Source: Streptococcus parasanguinis CC87K
Lineage (GTDB): Bacteria > Bacillota > Bacilli > Lactobacillales > Streptococcaceae
NCBI RefSeq assembly: GCF_000507765.1
Contig: NZ_KI669401.1
Span: forward strand, 434,001-498,000
DNA length: 64,000 bases
Direction of reading: 5' to 3'
The notes under the pieces are model-generated. The model saw nothing but the letters and a program-made list of their open reading frames with translations. It was not told the origin of the DNA and did no database searches. Position 1 is the stretch's first letter. Each line of letters starts with the position of its first letter. The translations under genes and the position numbers were made by a program. This document shows, piece by piece, positions 57,564 to 64,000 of this stretch.

Positions 57564-58487
57564 TTATAAATAAGATTGAAGCCCACTTGTATAGGCGATC
57601 TTGCCTGATTGAGAAACCAATAAGGTATCTATACCAGGAAGTGATTCAACAGTGTTGAGGATAGAAGCAGGAGATTCCCCGAACAAGCGGGTAGTCCATA
57701 TCTCCCCGTCTACGGATCGATCAGATATGATGGTGATACTGGCTAAGTCTGTCTCGACCGGATAGCCCGTCGCGCTATCAAAGATGTGGTGAAACGACTG
57801 GCCGTCCACTTCTAAATGACGCTCGTAGATGCCAGAGGTGACAATAGATTTATCCTTGACAGAGAGGACCAGTAGGTGCTGACCTCTTTTTTCGACTGGA
57901 TTTTGAATGCCAATCCGCCAAGGTTGCTGTTTGACGGGATGTTGACCGACAGTGAGGATATTTCCTCCAAGATCGATCAAGGCATCTGTTACTCCCTGGC
58001 TCTTTAAAAAAGTCGCAATGCAGTCTGCACTATAGCCCTTAGCCAAGGCACCTAAATCGATCTTCATTCCAGGACGCATAAGAAAGACCGTATGGTTTTC
58101 TGGGTCGAGCTGAATTCGGTGAGGATCGATCATGGTCAGAGCTTGATTAATTTCCCCTTGCTGGGGACGTCTAGCATCTGAAAATCCAATTCGCCAGGTC
58201 TGTACAAGAGGACCAATGGCGATGTTTAAATGGCTGTTTTGAGCTTGACTATGCAAGGTTCCTAATGCAATCAGTTCAAAAAGATCTGGATGAACTTGGA
58301 CAGGAGCAATACCAGCTTGGTAATTGACCTCCATGAGTTCAGAACTTGCATCATTGGCACTGAAGCGATGTTCGTAGGAGCGAAGAAGTTCAAAGCAGCG
58401 GGCTAAGAGTTCATTCGCTTGTGGGTGACAGATCGAAACAGTGATGGTCGTTCCCATCAAACGTTCGGATCGACTACTTAGGTCCAC
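57564..58487 (-). CDS. apbE: FAD:protein FMN transferase (ApbE), no signal peptide
   Basis: Transfers FMN from FAD to a Thr or Ser in target proteins. Family motifs: MGTTITVSICH near the start, KIDLGALAKGYSAD near residue 165, LIDLGGNILTVG near 190 and FDSATGYPVETDLASITII near 250. Unlike secreted ApbE lipoproteins, it has no signal peptide or lipobox, so it acts in the cytoplasm. A frame-extending GTG at 58514 lies at the predicted transcription start; I prefer GTG 58487, 11 bp after AGGAAAGG. ATG 58457 is an alternative. Its only obvious target in the window is the DATSGAS tail two genes downstream. Confidence 0.88.
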   Translation of the reverse strand: MDLSSRSERLMGTTITVSICHPQANELLARCFELLRSYEHRFSANDASSELMEVNYQAGIAPVQVHPDLFELIALGTLHSQAQNSHLNIAIGPLVQTWRIGFSDARRPQQGEINQALTMIDPHRIQLDPENHTVFLMRPGMKIDLGALAKGYSADCIATFLKSQGVTDALIDLGGNILTVGQHPVKQQPWRIGIQNPVEKRGQHLLVLSVKDKSIVTSGIYERHLEVDGQSFHHIFDSATGYPVETDLASITIISDRSVDGEIWTTRLFGESPASILNTVESLPGIDTLLVSQSGKIAYTSGLQSYL

Positions 58488-58522
58488 TAAAAATCTATCC
58501 TTTCCTATTTTCACTTACTTAC

Positions 58523-58551
58523 AGTATATCAAAAAGATATCGTTTTCACAA
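58523..58551 (-). promoter_or_regulatory. apbE operon promoter
   Basis: On the minus strand TTGTGA (58546-58551), a 17-bp spacer and TATACT (58523-58528). The flanking AAATAATTGTGA and CGATATC are repeated, inverted, at the nox promoter. Confidence 0.75.
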
Positions 58552-58557
58552 TTATTT
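58536..58557. repeat. inverted operator-like arm 1 of the apbE/nox intergenic region
   Basis: GATATCGTTTTCACAATTATTT is the reverse complement, with small gaps, of AAATAATTGTAACCGATATC at 58640-58659. The two arms span the -35 regions of the two divergent promoters. A shared regulator is likely, but the motif does not fit a canonical Rex palindrome (only a TTGTGAA half is present). Confidence 0.6.
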
Positions 58558-58645
58558 CAAGCATATTGTTTGACATTTTTTGAAACATGTGAAGTGGGAT
58601 TTTCTTGAAAATTGAAAAAAAGATCACAAATTCTGAGCAAAATAA

Positions 58646-58675
58646 TTGTAACCGATATCATTTTTATGATATACT
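58646..58675 (+). promoter_or_regulatory. nox promoter with operator-like motif
   Basis: TTGTAA (58646-58651), an 18-bp spacer and extended -10 TGATATACT (TATACT at 58670-58675). ATATCAT TTTT ATGATAT around 58655-58672 is a perfect inverted repeat overlapping the spacer and -10, a good repressor-site candidate. Confidence 0.75.
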
Positions 58676-58711
58676 AAAGAAGTAAATTAAATTAAAGGTA
58701 GGATTTATTCT

Positions 58712-60088
58712 ATGAGTAAAATCGTTGTTGTAGGGGCTAACCATGCCGGAACAGCTTGTATCAACACTATGTTAGATAATTTCGGAAATGAAAATGAAAT
58801 TGTAGTTTTTGACCAAAACTCAAACATTTCATTCCTTGGATGTGGGATGGCGCTTTGGATCGGTGAACAAATCGATGGTCCTGAAGGTCTTTTCTACTCT
58901 GACAAAGAAAAATTGGAAGCAAAAGGTGCAAAAGTCTACATGAATTCACCTGTTCTTTCAATTGACTATGACAACAAAGTGGTTACAGCGGAAGTTGATG
59001 GAAAAGAACATAAAGAATCTTACGAAAAATTGATCTTTGCGACTGGATCAACACCAATCATTCCTCCAATTAAAGGAGTTGAAATCGTACCTGGTAACCG
59101 CGAATTCAAAGCAACTCTTGAAAATCTTCAATTCGTTAAATTGTACCAAAACGCTGAAGAAGTGATCGAAAAATTGAAAGACAACAGCAAACACTTGAAT
59201 CGTATCGCCGTAGTTGGTGGTGGTTACATCGGTGTTGAACTTGCTGAAGCTTTCGAACGTCTTGGTAAAGACGTTGTCTTGGTGGATATCGTGGACACTG
59301 TCTTGAACGGCTACTATGACAAAGACTTTACAGACATCATGGCGAAAAACTTGGAAGACCACAACATCCGTTTGGCTCTTGGACAAACTGTTCAAGCAGT
59401 TGAAGGAGATGGTAAGGTAGAACGTCTTGTAACCGATAAAGAAACCTTCGACGTAGATATGGTCATCTTGGCTGTTGGTTTCCGTCCAAATACAGCTCTT
59501 GCAGATGGTAAGATTGAACTCTTCCGCAACGGTGCCTTCCTTGTCGATAAAAAACAAGAAACGTCACTTCCAGGTGTCTATGCAGTTGGTGACTGTGCGA
59601 CTATCTATGACAATGCACGTGGTGAAATGAGCTACATCGCTCTTGCGTCTAATGCGGTTCGTTCAGGTATTGTTGGTGCCTACAATGCGACTGGTCATGA
59701 ATTAGAAGGAATCGGTGTTCAAGGTTCTAACGGTATCTCTATCTATGGCCTTCACATGGTTTCAACTGGTTTGACTCTTGAAAAAGCGAAAGCTGCAGGC
59801 TTCAATGCCACTGAAACTGGCTTCAACGACCTTCAAAAACCTGAATTTATCAAACACGATAACTATGAGGTTGGTATCAAGATCGTCTACGATAAAGACA
59901 CTCGTCAAATCCTTGGAGCTCAAATGGTATCACGTGATAGCGCTATCTCAATGGCTATTCACATGTTCTCACTTGCGATTCAAGAACACGTGACGATTGA
60001 TAAGTTGGCTTTGACGGACTTGTTCTTCTTGCCACACTTCAACAAACCTTACAACTACATCACAATGGCAGCTTTAACTGCTGAATAA
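58712..60088 (+). CDS. nox: NADH oxidase (water-forming)
   Basis: Reduces O2 to water with NADH, protecting from oxygen and regenerating NAD+. The 458-residue flavoprotein has the FAD-binding [16 protein letters not shown] (6-20), the redox Cys44 in FLGCGMALW, an NADH-binding [17 protein letters not shown] near residue 168 and [11 protein letters not shown] near residue 290. Codons are strongly biased, as in highly expressed genes. It diverges from apbE and a flavin-reductase operon with a matching promoter. Confidence 0.95.
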   Translation: MSKIVVVGANHAGTACINTMLDNFGNENEIVVFDQNSNISFLGCGMALWIGEQIDGPEGLFYSDKEKLEAKGAKVYMNSPVLSIDYDNKVVTAEVDGKEHKESYEKLIFATGSTPIIPPIKGVEIVPGNREFKATLENLQFVKLYQNAEEVIEKLKDNSKHLNRIAVVGGGYIGVELAEAFERLGKDVVLVDIVDTVLNGYYDKDFTDIMAKNLEDHNIRLALGQTVQAVEGDGKVERLVTDKETFDVDMVILAVGFRPNTALADGKIELFRNGAFLVDKKQETSLPGVYAVGDCATIYDNARGEMSYIALASNAVRSGIVGAYNATGHELEGIGVQGSNGISIYGLHMVSTGLTLEKAKAAGFNATETGFNDLQKPEFIKHDNYEVGIKIVYDKDTRQILGAQMVSRDSAISMAIHMFSLAIQEHVTIDKLALTDLFFLPHFNKPYNYITMAALTAE

Positions 60089-60104
60089 TAGCTAAAGTTC
60101 TATT

Positions 60105-60243
60105 AAAAACTTTCCTTAGGTGAGTACGGACGTCAGCGAACTTCTACGAAGTTCCATGACTAATTATTGAGCCTAAGGTCTCAATAATTCCGAGTGCCTG
60201 AAACTGTATTGTTTCAGGCACTTTTCTCACAGCGGAAAGTTTT
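60105..60243. repeat. small structured repeat, long copy (family 2)
   Basis: Ends AAAACTTTCC (60106-60115) and GGAAAGTTTT (60234-60243) are perfect inverted repeats. Inside are three hairpins: GAACTTC/GAAGTTC, AATTATTGAG/CTCAATAATT and GTGCCTGAAAC/GTTTCAGGCAC followed by TTTT. The last two words match the short copy at 5813-5905. It starts 17 bp after the nox stop and gives nox its terminator (60194-60225). Confidence 0.7.
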
Positions 60244-60376
60244 GACTTTTCTTTATTCATTCCATAATAATAGAACATATTTATATTTCTTTGTAGAATT
60301 TCTTAACTTAATTTACTTGATAAAATGGTTTGTCTACATTCTAAACAAAACTAACAAGGGTGGTTTTGTTTTTTTC
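60244..60376 (+). other. possible small-RNA unit (promoter-like start, terminator-like end)
   Basis: TTGACT (60242-60247) and TAATAA (60265-60270) with 17-bp spacing could be a promoter. AACAAAACT (60344-60352) and GGTTTTGTT (60362-60370) followed by T to 60375 look like a terminator, so a roughly 100-nt RNA is possible. No peptide is obvious. AT-rich DNA often gives such patterns by chance. Confidence 0.25.
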
Positions 60377-60411
60377 TGTCTTTCCATGTATTCAGAGGCA
60401 GTGAAATAAGG

Positions 60412-60417
60412 TATAAT
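60412..60417 (+). promoter_or_regulatory. -10 box of the ClC gene
   Basis: TATAAT with ATG 32 bp downstream after a GAAGGAG site. The -35 is not obvious. Confidence 0.5.
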
Positions 60418-60448
60418 GAATAGGATAAGAGTTTGAAGGAGTTAGGGA

Positions 60449-61993
60449 ATGTCTGCTAAAGAAGAAGCCTTAAAAAAGGAATTTCATTTTGCCTCTAGTT
60501 CAATTGTGGCCCATATTGTCAGAGGTGTTCTGGTTGGGATCGTTGTGGGCTGCATCGTCTCAAGTTTTCGTTTTTTGATCGAACATATTTTTCATTTTGT
60601 TCAAGGCGTTTACAAGGAGATGTCTGGTCAACCACTTTATTTGCTGGCGATGCTGTTGGGGTATGGGGTGATCGTACTGATTTCTGGTCGCCTCATTCGC
60701 ACCAATCGGGATATCAAGGGATCGGGAATTCCGCAAGTCGAAGCAGAGCTCAAGGGTCTTTTGGCGGTGAGCTGGTGGGATACCTTGTGGAAGAAGTATA
60801 TTTTAGGTGTCTTGGCCATCGGAAGTGGCTTGATGCTTGGTCGTGAAGGTCCTAGTATTCAATTAGGGGCTATGGGTGGAAAAGGAGTAGCCCATCATTT
60901 GAAGGTCAGCCCGGTTGAAGAGCGGTCTTTGATTGCAAGTGGAGCTGCTGCTGGCCTTGCGGCCGCCTTTAATGCACCGATAGCAGGGCTTTTATTTGTG
61001 GTTGAAGAGGTCTATCATCATTTTTCTCGATTCTTTTGGATTTCGACCTTGGCCGCTAGTCTGACTGCTAATTTTATTTCACTCAATGTCTTTGGTCAAA
61101 CACCCGTACTTCATATGCCGCAAAATATTCCGCCGCTCCATTTGTCTCAGTACTGGATTTACCTTTTTCTTGGAGTCTTTTTGGGGGCAGCAGGTTATGT
61201 CTATGAAGTAGTGGTTCTGAATATCGGTCGATTGTATCGTTTACTTGAGAAGATTTTTCATGTTCCCTCTCATTACTCTTCCTTATTTGCCTTTGTCTCG
61301 ATTATTCCAATCGGCTATTTCCTTCCACAAATTCTTGGTGGCGGGAACCAATTGGTTTTGGATTTGGCTCGAGTACCGTATCCAGTTCTATCGATCCTTC
61401 TCTATTTTACGATCCGGTTTATCTGGAGTATGTTGAGCTATGGTAGTGGTCTACCTGGCGGAATTTTCTTGCCCATTCTAGCTTTAGGATCTCTTTTAGG
61501 CGCGATCGTTGGAACTTTCCTCCAAAACATTGGCTTTATCTCTCAAAATCAATTACCTCTCTTCATTATTTTAGGAATGAGTGGGTATTTTGGGGCTATT
61601 TCGAAAGCTCCTTTAACCGCTATGATTTTGGTAACAGAGATGGTCGGTGATATTCGTAGTTTAATGCCACTGGGTATGGTCACCTTGCTGGCTTACATGA
61701 TCATGGATCTCTTCCATGGAGCACCAGTCTATGAAGCCATGCTGGAGCAACTCTTACCTGATAAGGCGCAAGAAGAAGGAGAGTTGACCTTGATTGAGAT
61801 TCCTGTATCCGAAAAGATTGCAGGGAAACAAGTTCATGAACTCGAACTCCCTCAAGATATTTTGATTACTACGCAAATGCGAAGTGGTAAGAGCTATACG
61901 GTCAATGGTGCGACCCGCTTGTATCTAGGTGATAGCATCTTTGTGGTGGTGAAAGAATCTGAAATTGGACGAGTCAAGGATATTCTTTTGTAA
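60449..61993 (+). CDS. ClC-family chloride channel/transporter with C-terminal TrkA_C domain
   Basis: The 514-residue membrane protein has the three ClC selectivity motifs: GSGIPQVEAEL near residue 92, GREGPSIQLGAMGG near residue 131 with the gating Glu, and GSGLPGGIFLP near residue 331. About residues 430-514 (ISEK...VHELELP..ILI..) form a TrkA_C regulatory domain, which in related transporters binds a nucleotide or other ligand. Members exchange Cl- for H+ and help in acid tolerance. It is probably a single-gene unit. Confidence 0.92.
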   Translation: MSAKEEALKKEFHFASSSIVAHIVRGVLVGIVVGCIVSSFRFLIEHIFHFVQGVYKEMSGQPLYLLAMLLGYGVIVLISGRLIRTNRDIKGSGIPQVEAELKGLLAVSWWDTLWKKYILGVLAIGSGLMLGREGPSIQLGAMGGKGVAHHLKVSPVEERSLIASGAAAGLAAAFNAPIAGLLFVVEEVYHHFSRFFWISTLAASLTANFISLNVFGQTPVLHMPQNIPPLHLSQYWIYLFLGVFLGAAGYVYEVVVLNIGRLYRLLEKIFHVPSHYSSLFAFVSIIPIGYFLPQILGGGNQLVLDLARVPYPVLSILLYFTIRFIWSMLSYGSGLPGGIFLPILALGSLLGAIVGTFLQNIGFISQNQLPLFIILGMSGYFGAISKAPLTAMILVTEMVGDIRSLMPLGMVTLLAYMIMDLFHGAPVYEAMLEQLLPDKAQEEGELTLIEIPVSEKIAGKQVHELELPQDILITTQMRSGKSYTVNGATRLYLGDSIFVVVKESEIGRVKDILL

Positions 61994-62043
61994 AAGACAG
62001 TTTCTTAGAAAAGTCTTTCTATTATTAAATTTTCAGACAATTG

Positions 62044-62072
62044 TTGAAAAATGAGAAAACTTCTGGTAAAAT
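62044..62072 (+). promoter_or_regulatory. efeM-efeB promoter
   Basis: TTGAAA (62044-62049), a 17-bp spacer and extended -10 TGGTAAAAT (TAAAAT at 62067-62072), 31 bp before the efeM ATG. I see no clear Fur box. Confidence 0.65.
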
Positions 62073-62103
62073 AAGTCCAAGAACAAAAGAGGAGAAGTCT
62101 TTC

Positions 62104-62976
62104 ATGAAAAAATATAGTCTACTCTTATTGAGTGTTGCTCTTTTAGCAGGGTGTGCAAATTCTAGTAGCAAACAGTCGAGTCAAAAGACGCAAACCAGCT
62201 CAACGGTGCAGTTGTCAAAGGCTGACCAGAAGACCTTGGACAATGCGACAGCTGAATACAAAGACTTTGTCGAAATGCAAATCGACCAATTGCTCAAGGA
62301 TACAGAAGGATTCCGAGCTACGCTAAAGGCGGGAAATTTGGAAGAAGCTAAAAAGCAATATCCCTTGATCCGCATGGCCTATGAACGGTCTGAACCGATT
62401 GCTGAAACCTTCGGAGAATCGGATGTCAAGATCGACTACCGCTTGGTGGATTATGTGGATGAAAATAAATCAGAAGATGGCTGGTCAGGTTTCCACCGGA
62501 TTGAGCGTATCCTTTGGGAAAACAATACTACAGATGGAACAGACAAATATGCTGACCAACTGGTGAACGATATAAAGGAGTTGAAAGCTAAAATTGCTAC
62601 AGTAGAAGTCACACCGGATATCATGTTGACTGGAGCTGTCGATTTGCTCAATGAAGTGGCAACGCAAAAGATTACAGGTGAAGAAGAAGTCTTCTCTCAT
62701 ACAGATCTTTACGACTTTCGTGCCAATATTGAAGGGGCTGAAAAGATCTTCTCTCTCTTTAAACCTTTGATTGAGAAAAAAGATGCCAAATTGGTTAAAA
62801 CCTTGGAAGCAGAATTTAAGAATGTGAATGCTTTATTGGACAAACACATGACAGATGATTCAAACTATAAGTCTTACACAGATTTATCCAAGGAAGATAC
62901 CAAGGAATTGGCAGAAGCTGTGACCAAACTTGGTGAACCTTTGTCTCAAATGGGTGTGATTTTAGATGGGAAATAA
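62104..62976 (+). CDS. efeM: EfeM/EfeO-type (M75 imelysin) iron-uptake lipoprotein
   Basis: The 290-residue protein starts at ATG 62104 (AGGAG site) with a lipoprotein signal (lipobox LAGC, Cys18) and a Ser/Gln/Thr linker. The M75 peptidase-like domain shows the metal-binding HRIE (HxxE) motif near residue 135, after GWSGFHRIERILW. EfeM/EfeO binds ferric iron and delivers it to the membrane permease EfeU. The next gene, 5 bp downstream, is EfeB. The permease is expected outside the window. Confidence 0.88.
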   Translation: MKKYSLLLLSVALLAGCANSSSKQSSQKTQTSSTVQLSKADQKTLDNATAEYKDFVEMQIDQLLKDTEGFRATLKAGNLEEAKKQYPLIRMAYERSEPIAETFGESDVKIDYRLVDYVDENKSEDGWSGFHRIERILWENNTTDGTDKYADQLVNDIKELKAKIATVEVTPDIMLTGAVDLLNEVATQKITGEEEVFSHTDLYDFRANIEGAEKIFSLFKPLIEKKDAKLVKTLEAEFKNVNALLDKHMTDDSNYKSYTDLSKEDTKELAEAVTKLGEPLSQMGVILDGK

Positions 62977-62981
62977 GAAAA

Positions 62982-64000
62982 ATGGCTGACGAAAAATTTT
63001 TAGATAAAAAAATGGACCGTCGTGAATTTCTTAAAAAAGCAGGTATCGGAGGGGCTGGTCTAGCGCTGGGTCTCTCTGGTGCATCTGCTTTTTTCGCTAA
63101 TCAAGACAGTTCCATTAAAAAAGCTTATGATGGGGATGAAGACATCTCCTTTTATGGCAAGCACCAAGCCGGGATTACGACGGCCATGCAGAAGACTTGC
63201 TACTTGGTGGTGCTGGATCTTCACACGACGGATAAAAAAGAAGTCATCCAGCTTTTTAAAGACTGGACCGACTATAGTAGTAAATTAGTCGAAGGAGAAT
63301 TGGTCAAAAAAGATGGTTCCAATGCCCTCTTGCCACCAACAGATACAGGTGAAACAGTGGGACTCAACCCCTATCGCTTGAGCCTGACGTTTGGGGTTTC
63401 AGCTTCCTTTCTAAAGAAACTGGGCTTGGAGTCCAAACGTCCCAAGCTCTTTCGTGATTTGCCTCCATTTCCAAAGGAGCAGTTGCAGGACAAATACACT
63501 GGTGGCGATATCGTCATTCAGGCCTGTGCCGACGATGAGCAAGTAGCCTTTCATGCGGTCCGAAATCTCATCCGCAAAGGTCGCAATACCATCACCATGA
63601 AGTGGAGCAAATCAGGATTTGCAGCTATTGGTGACCGAAAAGAAACGCCCCGCAACCTCTTTGGTTTCAAGGATGGAACAGCAAATGTCACGACGGAGAA
63701 GGATTTTGACAAGGTCGTCTGGACTGATAGCAAGGATTGGATGAAGGGTGGTTCCTATATGGCTCTTCGCCTAGTGCAAATGCACTTGGAAACTTGGGAC
63801 CGAACCAATTTGCAGGAGCAGGAAAATACCTTTGGTCGCTACAAGGAATCCGGTGCTCCCTTTGGTAAAACCAACGAATTTGATGAAGTAGATTTATCTA
63901 AACTACCAGTTGATTCACATGTTCGTTTGGCCAAAGAAGTGGATCGACCGATTTTACGGCGTTCTTATTCTTATTCGGATGGCATCAATGAACAGACTGG
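62982..64000 (+). CDS. efeB: Dyp-type peroxidase EfeB, 3'-truncated by the window edge
   Basis: The frame starts at ATG 62982, 5 bp after efeM, and is open to the window end (339 codons). The N terminus has a twin-arginine signal, DRREFLKKAGIGGAGLALG, with Arg13 and Arg14, so the protein is exported folded through the Tat pathway. GFKDGTAN near residue 227 matches the Dyp GxxDG motif with the distal-heme Asp. The heme-ligand His is expected in the missing part. It releases iron from heme or oxidises ferrous iron in the Efe system. Tat genes are rare in streptococci and usually sit near this locus. Confidence 0.92.
   Translation, partial: MADEKFLDKKMDRREFLKKAGIGGAGLALGLSGASAFFANQDSSIKKAYDGDEDISFYGKHQAGITTAMQKTCYLVVLDLHTTDKKEVIQLFKDWTDYSSKLVEGELVKKDGSNALLPPTDTGETVGLNPYRLSLTFGVSASFLKKLGLESKRPKLFRDLPPFPKEQLQDKYTGGDIVIQACADDEQVAFHAVRNLIRKGRNTITMKWSKSGFAAIGDRKETPRNLFGFKDGTANVTTEKDFDKVVWTDSKDWMKGGSYMALRLVQMHLETWDRTNLQEQENTFGRYKESGAPFGKTNEFDEVDLSKLPVDSHVRLAKEVDRPILRRSYSYSDGINEQT

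Overview
The window looks like a chromosomal segment of a viridans-group Streptococcus (Sanguinis/Mitis-type; I cannot name the species from sequence alone). Evidence: gyrA-srtA, prs-nifS, relQ-nadK-rluD-pta, parE-parC, ldh, NADH oxidase, pta, fhs and etrx/ccdA genes that read as close relatives of pneumococcal proteins, streptococcal extended -10 promoters (TGnTATAAT), and an ANT(6)-like gene between parE and parC, an arrangement reported for S. mitis/S. oralis relatives. Most of the window is ordinary core genome. Accessory material is a complete IS3-family element, an IS30-family remnant, two families of structured intergenic repeats and a four-gene glycosyltransferase cluster.

Layout. 1-5.8 kb: end of a membrane protein, a large membrane glycosyltransferase-like protein, ung-mutX-pyrC, an SGNH lipase and a YpmS-like protein. 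5.8-11.1 kb: leucine operon leuA-leuB-DUF1294-leuC-leuD behind a leader peptide with three consecutive Leu codons and an attenuator. 11.2-13.4 kb: YrdC/Sua5-family protein, a pair of paralogous unknown proteins and the IS30 remnant. 13.5-17.3 kb: SDR / GT2 / alpha-beta-hydrolase-like / GT1 cluster. 17.3-27.3 kb: plsY, parE, ANT(6)-like gene, parC, ilvE, DUF2969, tRNA-Tyr, tRNA-Gln, rpsA and tRNA-Arg. 27.3-33.7 kb: ldh, gyrA, srtA, radC, rex. 33.7-41.9 kb: nifS and prs on the minus strand, CYTH phosphatase, relQ, nadK, rluD-like, pta, mutY. 41.9-49.5 kb: thioredoxin-like protein, pgm, the IS3 element, ECF transporter-coaC-coaB, fhs. 49.5-55.6 kb: MATE pump, GNAT, YdcF-like, BrnQ, CcdA and an extracellular thioredoxin. 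55.7-60.1 kb: apbE with two flavin reductases, divergent from NADH oxidase. 60.4-64.0 kb: ClC transporter, EfeM lipoprotein and the start of Tat-exported EfeB, cut by the window edge.

The most interesting observation is the apbE operon. A cytoplasmic-looking ApbE (FMN transferase) is co-transcribed with a 414-residue flavin reductase that carries a PAS-like domain and a Gly/His/Asp-rich tail with two copies of DATSGAS, which resembles the ApbE flavinylation consensus (Dxx[S/T]GA[T/S]). The operon diverges from NADH oxidase, and the two promoters are near copies of each other in opposite orientation. I propose a flavinylated oxidoreductase with a swinging FMN tail; this is inference. A second important observation is Phe at GyrA position 81 (normally Ser), the classic streptococcal fluoroquinolone-resistance substitution, with ParC Ser79 and Asp83 intact. 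Others are an IS3 insertion that splits the terminator of the coaB-coaC-ECF operon, a roughly 178-bp hairpin-rich repeat in four copies, a MutY without iron-sulfur cysteines and three genes whose promoters predict leaderless mRNAs.
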